A stretch of 64,000 bases of DNA from Promethearchaeota archaeon. Its GTDB lineage: Archaea > Asgardarchaeota > Lokiarchaeia > Sigyniarchaeales > SOKP01. The position numbers and the translations under genes were made by a program. The notes beneath the pieces are model-generated. The model saw nothing but the letters and a program-made list of their open reading frames with translations. It made no database searches and was not told where the DNA came from. Of this stretch, positions 36,049 through 44,052 are shown piece by piece (within the stretch, counting starts at the first letter, position 1; the number at the start of each line of letters is the position of its first letter). The stretch spans positions 1 to 64,000 of the forward strand of contig JAUVXW010000016.1 of the NCBI GenBank assembly GCA_030603385.1, in the 5' to 3' direction.

Positions 36049-36412
36049 AACCTTCAGTTGTTACACTTTATTCTTTCGTTATTATTTTTAAAATCTCAAA
36101 TGTTTATAAATCTTTCGTGAATGAAATCGTTTAATTTTGCTCGTTCTTGAATTAGAACAAACATCTAACTTTTTTTATTTTTTAATAATTTAGCTTTAAG
36201 ATTTAGTAAATTAAAACTCATCCGCAGCCAAGGGATCAGTCTCTATATTGAATTTTTAATCCCTTGGCAAATTAAAGAAATTAACAAAAAATAGAGCTTG
36301 ATTGAGACTTACGTCTATATAGACAAGATAGGTTAATGAACACATAAATTTCTCTTCTCAAGCTATAATTACTTTTTAAAATAAATATAGAAATAATTGT
36401 TAAAAATTTTTT
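36049..36412. other. 364-bp region upstream of pheS with one inverted repeat
   Basis: No gene is supported here. The only clear structure is the inverted repeat CCAAGGGAT (36228-36236) / ATCCCTTGG (36259-36267). The rest is AT-rich DNA that should hold the pheS promoter. Confidence 0.5.
36228..36267 (-). repeat. 9-bp stem inverted repeat in the pheS leader region
   Basis: CCAAGGGAT and its exact complement are separated by 22 nt. The stem is GC-rich compared with its surroundings. It could be a terminator of the upstream gene, a structured leader or a small RNA. It lacks a T-run on the minus strand after the stem, which weakens the terminator reading. I could not fit it to a tRNA or to C/D-box RNA. 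Confidence 0.4.
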
Positions 36413-36859
36413 TTATTGCATATTATCTCTTATAGATGTAGAACTAATTTTCTTTTTGTTTTTATCTTTAATTATAGGAATCACAATAAGAATGAGTGGT
36501 TTTAATCCCATTTCTTCTCTGTTATTATTTAACTTTGAAGCATTTTCATATGTTTCTTGGCTTACAATTAATCCCTCATATTCCGGATCTTGAGCATATT
36601 TATTCATATCATCCCAATTTTTTATATCAACAATATTAATCCGCTTTAAATCTGCAATAGACTTAATATAAGTTTTCAGATTCTCTTTTCTGGTTTCATA
36701 ATCTTCTAATTTTGAAGCAAATTGCTTATTCTCTAAAAGATTCTGAGTGGTTAATCCAATCTCTATATAATCAGAAAGAGATAAAGCAGTTTTTAATAAG
36801 AATTTATGTCCTTCATGAAGATGATCGAATGTTCCCCCCAATCCAACTTTCTTTAGAAT
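36413..36859 (-). CDS. archaeal phosphopantetheine adenylyltransferase, apparent ATT start
   Basis: Nucleotidyltransferase that adenylates 4'-phosphopantetheine in coenzyme A synthesis. GGTFDHLHEGHKFLL carries the T/H-x-x-H active site and ISSTSIRDNM the C-terminal nucleotide loop. The first standard start is TTG at 36841, but this removes the first beta strand. The frame continues upstream as ILKKVGL, exactly the residues expected before GGTFD, and AAGGTGAT (36866-36873) lies 6 nt before the ATT at 36857-36859. No ATG, GTG or TTG is available there before the in-frame stop. I therefore place the start at ATT, giving 148 residues. Confidence 0.8.
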   Translation of the reverse strand: MLKKVGLGGTFDHLHEGHKFLLKTALSLSDYIEIGLTTQNLLENKQFASKLEDYETRKENLKTYIKSIADLKRINIVDIKNWDDMNKYAQDPEYEGLIVSQETYENASKLNNNREEMGLKPLILIVIPIIKDKNKKKISSTSIRDNMQ

Positions 36860-36865
36860 TAGACA

Positions 36866-36873
36866 ATCACCTT
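36866..36873 (-). promoter_or_regulatory. Shine-Dalgarno site supporting an ATT start
   Basis: AAGGTGAT, identical to the pheT site, lies 6 nt before an ATT codon and 24 nt before the first TTG. The spacing favours ATT as the initiation codon of the phosphopantetheine adenylyltransferase gene. Confidence 0.6.
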
Positions 36874-36890
36874 ATCGCTAAGACAAATTT

Positions 36891-37331
36891 TCATAATTTT
36901 TCCTTAGATTTCAGAATTTGTTTCGGCTTTTCTGCGGTTTTACTAGATTCAGTAGGTTTTTTCAATCTTACAGAATAAATTTGCTTAACCTCCATCATAT
37001 CATCGCATTTAACACATTTATCTATTTTGCTAAAAACAAAATCTCCTTTCTCATAATTTCTAACTTTTGTAAGTCCACATAGATTGCAGATTAAAATCGT
37101 CAACGTTTGTCTTATAGGTTCTGATGGTCTTTTTTGCATTTGTATCAACGTTGCACCTAAACAGATTAGCATAAATCCCATTGTCCATCCTGAAACTTCA
37201 TCAGGAAGAATCCCGGTATAAATAAAAAGTGCTCCTAAAATAATTAAAAATATAGAAAGTAAATTTTTTAGGACGCTTTTGAAAGTAATTCCTTTTTTTA
37301 ATATATCCTCGTCGTCTTCTTCTTCTATCAT
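36891..37331 (-). CDS. small membrane protein with zinc-ribbon tail, unknown function
   Basis: 146 residues. An acidic N-terminus (IEEEDDED) is followed by two membrane helices at about 22-42 and 48-66. Then comes a soluble part with paired cysteines, ICNLCGLTKV and KCVKC, set about 23 residues apart, which fits a zinc ribbon. The end is Lys- and Ser-rich. The gene is upstream of the adenylyltransferase gene on the same strand, with 31 bp between if the ATT start is right. I do not recognise the family. It may sense or bind a partner at the membrane. Confidence 0.65.
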   Translation of the reverse strand: MIEEEDDEDILKKGITFKSVLKNLLSIFLIILGALFIYTGILPDEVSGWTMGFMLICLGATLIQMQKRPSEPIRQTLTILICNLCGLTKVRNYEKGDFVFSKIDKCVKCDDMMEVKQIYSVRLKKPTESSKTAEKPKQILKSKEKL

Positions 37332-37451
37332 GGAAAATGTTCTAATATCTCGTTTTCTATGCTTAATAATCGAAAAGAATAAATAAATTTTGTTATTATA
37401 AAACCTTAATAGATAAAAGTATTCAATTTTAAGTTAAGGTATCTAACAAAA

Positions 37452-38594
37452 ATGTTTAGTATTTTTCAATTTGGTGCTGATGGAGCTGATCCGATAAGTT
37501 TAGTTATCCAACTTTTATGGTTTGTTCTTATTTTTGTAAGTATTTTTTATGGACAGAAAATTCAAGGTTGGAAAGCTGCTAAAGAAATACAAGGGGGATT
37601 AGAAAAATTAAAAAAATGGAATGATGAATGTAAGGAAATTTTGGTTAGTAATTTTAAAGAATTTGCTGATAAAAAGAAAACTCAAAAAGATTTAATGCTT
37701 CAACTTGAAGATTTCATTACTTTTGTTACAATTCCTCCTGTTTCACTAGATCCATATGGTATTATTTCAAAATTCGATCATGTTGTTGATGTTAGGGATT
37801 ACCGATTTAAAGAAGAAGTTGAGTTATTGGCACCGAAAGCTGATATTGTTCAAAGATATAATTTAGAGAATTTGTTGGAAGTTACAATGGCTATTGATTT
37901 TATATATAGACTTATAAGACATTATCTCATACTTGGTAAGAAATCAAAATCAATGATTTTACTATTACAAATCTCAATGCAATTAGGATTAATATTAAGT
38001 ATGGCAAAAGCCTATTATTATGCGGCAAAAGCTTTTTCAGAAGGGAGTCCCATTGGAGACGCTCTAGGCCCATTAGTCACTGCTAGCTTCGTAAGGGATG
38101 TTTCAGATGGAGAGGTGGAATCAAAAGAAATTGTTAGAGATACTATTGTACAAGAAGTGGATTTTGAAGATCGTAAGATTTTTGTAGTGAGGGCAAAAGG
38201 ACCTGGTGGAACCGTAGGAAAACTAGGGAAAGCTATTAAGATGCTGATTGATGAGCATGGTGACGAAATTTCTCGAATAATTATGATTGATGCGGGATTA
38301 AAATTAACAGGAGATAAAACAGGATCAATTGCTGTAGGTGTTGGTGCTGCTATAGGAGGAATTGGTATTGAAAAACATTTTATAGAAGAATCTTCTACAA
38401 GTAAATCAATTCCAATCGATGCTCTTATTTGTAAACAATCACTAGAAGATGCTATTACCACAATGAAGAGACCCATAACCCAAAGTGTGCCAAAATTTAT
38501 TGAAAAAATAAAGATGGCTCTGAGGAAAAGGACAGAAAAAGGCTCCAAAGTAATTATTGCAGGAATTGGAAACTCAATTGGAATAGGTATTTAA
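37452..38594 (+). CDS. DUF1512 family archaeal membrane protein
   Basis: 380 residues with an N-terminal membrane helix (about 15-38, SLVIQLLWFVLIFVSIFYG), the block FITFVTIPPVSLDPYGIISKFDHV, and a second hydrophobic stretch near 165-190. The C-terminal half, GPGGTVGKLGKAI, then MIDAGLKLTGDKTGSIAVGVGAAIGG, matches what I know of the archaeal DUF1512 family, whose role is unknown. The gene diverges from the zinc-ribbon membrane gene, with 120 bp between. Confidence 0.75.
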   Translation: MFSIFQFGADGADPISLVIQLLWFVLIFVSIFYGQKIQGWKAAKEIQGGLEKLKKWNDECKEILVSNFKEFADKKKTQKDLMLQLEDFITFVTIPPVSLDPYGIISKFDHVVDVRDYRFKEEVELLAPKADIVQRYNLENLLEVTMAIDFIYRLIRHYLILGKKSKSMILLLQISMQLGLILSMAKAYYYAAKAFSEGSPIGDALGPLVTASFVRDVSDGEVESKEIVRDTIVQEVDFEDRKIFVVRAKGPGGTVGKLGKAIKMLIDEHGDEISRIIMIDAGLKLTGDKTGSIAVGVGAAIGGIGIEKHFIEESSTSKSIPIDALICKQSLEDAITTMKRPITQSVPKFIEKIKMALRKRTEKGSKVIIAGIGNSIGIGI

Positions 38595-38827
38595 TTATTT
38601 TACTTTTTATTCTGTTTAGTTTTTAATACTTTTTATTTATTTCACTCTTTAAAAACTGATCCGTTATAATCTTAATAGAATTTTTATAATCTCCTAAATG
38701 AGAAAATAGAAATTGTTTTATAATTAAGCAAATAAGATTACTTAATTGAACTAATTAATAAAATGGAATTAAAGTCAAAAAAAATATATATTACATGATT
38801 TGAGGTGTAAAGAAAATTTACGGATAT

Positions 38828-40687
38828 ATGGGTAAAATTTTAAGAATTGATTTATCTAGTGGACAAATTACTGAAGAATTTCCTGATGAAGAAACATTAA
38901 AAATGTATTTAGGAGGATCAGGCTTAGCTACAAAATATTTAATTGATGAAACATCAAAAGGAATCGATCCATTAGGACCGGAAAATAAACTGATCTTTAT
39001 GACTGGACCATTAACTGGAACTCCATCACCTAGTACAGGAAGGTATAGCGTAGTTGCAAAATCACCACTTACAGGTGTCTGGGGACAGGCGAATTCTGCT
39101 GGTTTTTGGGGTCGAGATTTAAAAAGATCTGGCTTCGATGGGGTAATTTTTGAGAATATTTCCCCCAAACCAGTATATCTTGTCACTGAAGATGGGAAAG
39201 CAGAACTCAGAGATGCATCGCACCTCTGGGGTAAAAATACTTCAGAAACAACAAGGATAATAAGAGAAGAATTAGGTGAAAAATTCAATGTGTCTTGTAT
39301 TGGTATTGGAGGAGAAAATTTAGTCAAATATGCAGCTATTATGAATGATTGTGATAAACCGAATTATGGAAGAGCTGCTGGAAGATGCGGGATGGGTACG
39401 GTTATGGGATCCAAGAAAGTTAAAGCAATAGCATCTAAAGGTACTGCTAAGATTGAAGTAGCAAAACCAGAGGAATATAAGGCAGAAGCTAAACAAAGGT
39501 ATGATTGGGTAAATCAGAGTATGTTAAAAATGACCCTTGAAGTATTTGGAACTGCTACAATGGTAGATTTGGTGAACATTAAGGGTGGTTTGCCGACGAA
39601 GAATTGGCAAACCGGAGTTTTTCCTGCCGCAGATAAAATTAATGGTACAGCAATAAATGAAACAATTCTCACGGGGCGTAAACCATGTTTTGCTTGTCCA
39701 GTAGCTTGTGGACGTATTGCAGAAATTAAAGAGGGAAAATATAAAAGCGCAGGTGAAGGTCCTGAATATGAATCACTTGGAGCACTTGGAACAATGTGCG
39801 GAGTTGATAATTTAGAAGCAATCACTTTGGCACATTTTCTTTGTAATGAATATGGTCTCGACGTTATATCTGCAGGCAATACAATTGGATTTGCTATGGA
39901 GTGTTATGAGAAAGGGATATTAACTAATGAAGACACCGGTGGTCTTGAATTTAATTTCGGTAACGCAGATCTCGTTATAGATCTTATTGCTAAAATAAGT
40001 AAAAGAGAAGGAATTGGGGATTTACTTGCTGAAGGAACAAGAAAGATGGCAGAAAAATTAGGGAAGGATTCTCACAAATTCGCTATGCATGTTAAAGGGT
40101 TAGAACTTCCTGCTTATGATAGTCGGGCCGCGAAAATTACTGGATTAGCTTATGCTACGGCAAATCGAGGTGGGTGTCATATAACAGGTTATATTGAAGG
40201 ACCAGCATTCTTATCAATGCCTTTTATGATTGTAGAAGATGCCATGGTTGGGGATGTTCTTTCAGAAAATCCGGAAGATACTAAGATTGTTAAAGATTTC
40301 GAAGATGCGTTTGGTTTATTTGATGCTATTGGAGGTTGTAAATTTATGGGTATGGTTTTAACTTCAGAGGATTGGGCAGCACTCATAGAAAAACTTTTAG
40401 GTTATGATTTTTCTAAAGAAGATTTTGCTAAAATGGGTGAAAGGCTATATAATTTAGCTAGAATTTATAATATAAGAGAAGGAGTCACTAGAGCTGATGA
40501 TACGCTTCCACCACGGTTGTTAGAGGAACCTATGCCTGATGGCCCAGCTAAGGGAGAAACTGTAAACTTAGATCCTTTATTGGATGCATATTATGAATAT
40601 CGTGGATGGGATAAAGAGACGGGGAAACCAACTAAGGAGAAATTAAAAGAACTAGGGTTGGAATGGGCGATTAATGAGATATACTAA
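38828..40687 (+). CDS. tungsten/molybdenum aldehyde:ferredoxin oxidoreductase
   Basis: 619 residues, normal length for the AOR family. The N-terminus MGKILRIDLSSGQ, TGPLTGTPSPSTGRY, FWGRDLKRSGFDGVIF and GRAAGRCGMGTVMGSK are the family blocks that hold the bis-pterin cofactor. The [4Fe-4S] ligands are CFACPVAC (about 287, 290, 294) and a later Cys near 503 (IGGCKF). It oxidises aldehydes to acids and reduces ferredoxin. Next downstream is an acyl-CoA ligase, 36 bp away, so the acid formed could be activated to acyl-CoA. Confidence 0.93.
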   Translation: MGKILRIDLSSGQITEEFPDEETLKMYLGGSGLATKYLIDETSKGIDPLGPENKLIFMTGPLTGTPSPSTGRYSVVAKSPLTGVWGQANSAGFWGRDLKRSGFDGVIFENISPKPVYLVTEDGKAELRDASHLWGKNTSETTRIIREELGEKFNVSCIGIGGENLVKYAAIMNDCDKPNYGRAAGRCGMGTVMGSKKVKAIASKGTAKIEVAKPEEYKAEAKQRYDWVNQSMLKMTLEVFGTATMVDLVNIKGGLPTKNWQTGVFPAADKINGTAINETILTGRKPCFACPVACGRIAEIKEGKYKSAGEGPEYESLGALGTMCGVDNLEAITLAHFLCNEYGLDVISAGNTIGFAMECYEKGILTNEDTGGLEFNFGNADLVIDLIAKISKREGIGDLLAEGTRKMAEKLGKDSHKFAMHVKGLELPAYDSRAAKITGLAYATANRGGCHITGYIEGPAFLSMPFMIVEDAMVGDVLSENPEDTKIVKDFEDAFGLFDAIGGCKFMGMVLTSEDWAALIEKLLGYDFSKEDFAKMGERLYNLARIYNIREGVTRADDTLPPRLLEEPMPDGPAKGETVNLDPLLDAYYEYRGWDKETGKPTKEKLKELGLEWAINEIY

Positions 40688-40723
40688 GTAAAACTTCCAG
40701 CTTTCTATTAAAAAAAGGTGAAA

Positions 40724-42439
40724 ATGATGGGTGAAGAAAAGAAACTAACTTATGCAGATAAACCATGGCTAAAATCTTATTCTGTAGGACCTTTTAAACT
40801 CAAACATACTATGGAACCGTACCCTAAAATGAATGTTTACAAGTTTCTTGAAGATAGCGCAACAAATTTCCCGGATAATATTGCATGCGTTTATTTAGAT
40901 GATGAGATTACCTATAAAGATTTAAAATTAAAGGTTGATAAGTTAGCAAATGCTTTTATTGATTTGGGTTTGAAAAAGGGAGACACCGTAGCATCAGTCC
41001 TTCCATCATGTCTTGAGTTCATTTTAGTAGATTATGCTGCAATGAAAATGGCTGCAATACATGTGCCTTTAAGTATTTTACATAAAACTGATGATTTAGT
41101 ACATGAGTTAAAAGAAAGTAATGCTAAAACGGTAGTATGTTCGTACAGGCGCCTTGAACGCATCTATGAAGTAAAAAATGAAGTCGAAATTGAAACTGTT
41201 ATTTATACTCCAACAAAATTATTTCCTGATTACAAGCTCCCTGAAATGAAGGATATATCAGAAGAAGGTTATTATTCTTTAGATGATTTATTAGAGAAAT
41301 ATGATCCACTCGAAAAAGCAATTGAAATAGATCCTGTGGAAGATATAGCTCTTCTACCTTTTACTGGTGGCACAACAGGACTTCCAAAGGGGACAATGAT
41401 AACTCATTATAACATTACAACTAATGTACTTCAATTAATGCATTGGATGTTGGATCCTATAAAACTCGGGGTAATTGGGAAAGCAGCTATAGTAATTTGC
41501 GTTCCTATTTTTCATGCGTATGGACATTTTACAATACATTCTTGTATTTCGATGGGATTAAAAATGTTATTAATGGATCCAAGAGATATGGTAAGGATTG
41601 CTGAAGTTATAAAAAAGATTCGCCCCTTTATGGTGATTGGTGTTCCTGCTCATTATATGAGGTTTATAGATTTAGATCTTCCTAAGGCGCCCATTTTCTA
41701 CTTATCTGGAGCTGCACCAATGCCCCCTGATCTTGCTGACCAATTTGAACAAAAAACAGGCGTTCCGATGGCTGAAGGGTATGGAGCGACAGAAACATGT
41801 GCCGCTTCAACTGTTAATATTTCACCACTATCTAAGATTACAGGATTTATGGCTTCGAAGAAAAATGGTGTTGGTGTACCTTTACCAGACACAGAAGTAA
41901 AAATTGTTGATCCAGAAACAAGAGAGGAAACGCCTTTTGGTGAATCCGGTGAGATATGGATCCGTGGACCACAGATAATGAAAGGATATTGGCCAACACC
42001 AGGTAGTGGTTTAACTGATGATGGATGGCTTCCTATGGGTGATATAGGAAGAATGGATGAAGATGGTTATTTCTACATTGAAGATCGTATCAAAGATATG
42101 ATTAATGTATCAGGAAATAAAGTTTATTCAAGATTGATTGATGATATTTTACATGAACATCCCGCAGTAAGCGTAGCAGGTGTAATAGGAGTTCCTGATC
42201 CAGAACGACCTGGTAGTGAAAGAGTTAAGGCGTTTATAACGCTAAATAGAGAATCTGAGGGAAAAGTTACTGAACAGGATATAATCAACTACTTAAAGGA
42301 TAAAGTTAAACCTTATGCTGTTCCTAAGTATGTGGAGTTTAGGAATGATTTACCTTTGACATTGGCAATGAAACTCTTTAAACGGAAACTCAGAAACGAA
42401 GAAATTGCTAAAATGAAAGAAAGAGGAGAAATCAAGTAG
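40724..42439 (+). CDS. AMP-forming acyl-CoA synthetase (fatty-acid-CoA ligase type)
   Basis: About 571 residues of the ANL superfamily. The phosphate loop is LLPFTGGTTGLPKGTMITH, followed by VCVPIFHAYG-type block (CVPIFHAYGHF), YGATETCA, the GEIWIRGPQIMKGYW core motif, and DRIKDMINVSGNKVY hinge. The C-terminal catalytic Lys is in LTLAMKLFKRKLR. It activates a carboxylic acid, probably medium to long chain, through an acyl-AMP. The frame begins at GTG 40718, but AAGGTG there acts as the ribosome site, so ATG at 40724 or 40727 is the likelier start. Co-transcribed with the AOR gene. Confidence 0.92.
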   Translation: MMGEEKKLTYADKPWLKSYSVGPFKLKHTMEPYPKMNVYKFLEDSATNFPDNIACVYLDDEITYKDLKLKVDKLANAFIDLGLKKGDTVASVLPSCLEFILVDYAAMKMAAIHVPLSILHKTDDLVHELKESNAKTVVCSYRRLERIYEVKNEVEIETVIYTPTKLFPDYKLPEMKDISEEGYYSLDDLLEKYDPLEKAIEIDPVEDIALLPFTGGTTGLPKGTMITHYNITTNVLQLMHWMLDPIKLGVIGKAAIVICVPIFHAYGHFTIHSCISMGLKMLLMDPRDMVRIAEVIKKIRPFMVIGVPAHYMRFIDLDLPKAPIFYLSGAAPMPPDLADQFEQKTGVPMAEGYGATETCAASTVNISPLSKITGFMASKKNGVGVPLPDTEVKIVDPETREETPFGESGEIWIRGPQIMKGYWPTPGSGLTDDGWLPMGDIGRMDEDGYFYIEDRIKDMINVSGNKVYSRLIDDILHEHPAVSVAGVIGVPDPERPGSERVKAFITLNRESEGKVTEQDIINYLKDKVKPYAVPKYVEFRNDLPLTLAMKLFKRKLRNEEIAKMKERGEIK

Positions 42440-42598
42440 TAACTATTGAAATATATGAAATTTACTAATTTGAAAATATTTTTTATATTTTTTTTTAATA
42501 AAAACTAGAATATTTATAACACTCTTTATTAAATAAAATATACAAATAAATAACCTATTTAAAAATTAAGCGAAATTTACTTATTTTGAGTGATAATT

Positions 42599-43021
42599 AT
42601 GAAATTTGGAACTCCGGAATGGGCAAATGCCTATTGCAAAGCTATTAATGAAAACGAAAACTATAGAGATGCTGCCGACGAAAATGGTTTTCCTCCTAAT
42701 GGCTGGGAGGGTGATTTTCTCTTTGTCATAGACCCTTCAGGGAATTTAGATCATGAGATTAGGATGTTTGTAGGACTTTATCATGGTGAATGTACAGGAG
42801 CAAGAATATTAGATGAAGGAGAAGAAGTAGACGCGGAATTTGAATACTCAGGATCATATGACTCATGGGTGCAAGTCTTAAAAAAAGAATTAGATCCAAT
42901 ACGTGGTTTGCTCGCAGGTAAATTTAAACTAAAAGGCGATATGGCTAAAGTTTTAAGAGCTACAAGAGCAGCACAGGAACTTGTTGTTTCCACCACAATG
43001 ATTGAGACTGAATTTTACTGA
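42599..43021 (+). CDS. SCP2-like sterol/lipid-carrier domain protein
   Basis: About 140 residues. The order GDFLFVIDPSG, then GECTGARIL, DAEFEYSGSYDSWVQVL, and GKFKLKGDMAKVLRATRAA matches the SCP2 sterol-transfer domain, where the last block is the most conserved. The ATG at 42599 gives the start KFGTPEWANAYCKAIN seen in such proteins; a GTG at 42590 would add three residues but lies in the Shine-Dalgarno-like GAGTGAT. SCP2 proteins bind acyl-CoA and lipids, fitting the acyl-CoA ligase gene upstream. Confidence 0.78.
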   Translation: MKFGTPEWANAYCKAINENENYRDAADENGFPPNGWEGDFLFVIDPSGNLDHEIRMFVGLYHGECTGARILDEGEEVDAEFEYSGSYDSWVQVLKKELDPIRGLLAGKFKLKGDMAKVLRATRAAQELVVSTTMIETEFY

Positions 43022-43088
43022 AATAAAGAAAATTTATTTAATCTTTTTTCCTTTTTTATCATATCTTAAATACTCTTTTTAATTTGAA

Positions 43089-43898
43089 ATGGATAACTAC
43101 AAAAGCAACATCTTTGAATTAACGAAAAAACAAGTTTTCTTTTTTGACTTAGATGGAACCATATATTTAGGAAAAAAATTATTTAAAGGTGTTCCGGAAT
43201 TAATTACATCATTAAAGAAAAATGATAAGTACTTCTTTTTCCTCTCAAACAATTCAAGTTTATCAACAAGTGATTATCTTAAAAAATTAAATGCTTTTAA
43301 TCTAAATATTACTCGTAACCATCTTATTTTATCACAACATCCAACATTAGATTACCTAAAGAAAAATAGATTTAGAAAACTATTTTTAATGGGTACTCAA
43401 TCACTCAAAAAAGAATTTGAACGAGAAGGGTTTAAATTAACTGAAGACGATCCTGAAATTATTGTTCTTGCATTTGATAAAGAATTAACCTATGAACGGC
43501 TAGCAAAAGTAACCCAATTTCTTTTAAAAAAGGATTTTCCTTATATTGCTACTCATCTTGACAATAGATGCCCTACTGAGAAGGGATATATTCCAGATGC
43601 TGGTGGCATAGCGGCTTTATTACATAAAGCAGTAGAAAGGATGCCAAGAGTTTTTGGGAAACCAGATAAAGAAATGCTTTTGTTTAAATTAAATGAATTA
43701 GAGATCTCAACTAAAGATGCTGTAATATTTGGTGACAGGCTTTATACAGATATTAAAATGGGTAAAAATGCTGGAGTGTCGACTTGTTTGTGTCTTTCAG
43801 GGGAATCAACTTTAGATATGATAAAAAATGGTGAATATAAACCCGATTTCATTATAAATGGAATTTGGGAGCTTTTAAATGAATTTAATAAAATTTAA
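43089..43898 (+). CDS. HAD-superfamily phosphatase (NagD/class IIA)
   Basis: 269 residues. Motif I FFDLDGTIYLGKKLF has the nucleophile D20 and acid D22. Motif II is FLSNNSS. The cap of class IIA type contains ATHLDNRCPTEKG. GKPDKEMLLFKLNEL supplies the motif III Lys, and VIFGDRLYTDIKMGKNAG the motif IV acids. The family cleaves small phosphates such as 4-nitrophenylphosphate or phosphoglycolate. ATG at 43089, with T-rich leader. The substrate here is not shown by context. Confidence 0.88.
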   Translation: MDNYKSNIFELTKKQVFFFDLDGTIYLGKKLFKGVPELITSLKKNDKYFFFLSNNSSLSTSDYLKKLNAFNLNITRNHLILSQHPTLDYLKKNRFRKLFLMGTQSLKKEFEREGFKLTEDDPEIIVLAFDKELTYERLAKVTQFLLKKDFPYIATHLDNRCPTEKGYIPDAGGIAALLHKAVERMPRVFGKPDKEMLLFKLNELEISTKDAVIFGDRLYTDIKMGKNAGVSTCLCLSGESTLDMIKNGEYKPDFIINGIWELLNEFNKI

Positions 43899-44052
43899 TT
43901 GACTAGCTTTAATTTAAAATTTCAATTTTAGTAAGATTTTTTTCATTATTGTAATTACTATATATTGTAAGTTATTATCATAAAAAATAAAAATATGAAA
44001 TTCTGTTTTTAATTTGTTAAATCTTGATGATTAAAGAGATTGGTATAAAAAA

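Noticed and set aside
38018..38548. 176-codon minus-strand frame inside the DUF1512 gene
   Set aside because: It is antisense to a conserved gene and its composition (Ser, Ile and Pro rich) is that of a shadow frame.
38818..39327. 169-codon minus-strand frame over the start of the aldehyde oxidoreductase gene
   Set aside because: Antisense to strongly conserved AOR blocks, with no recognisable motif of its own.
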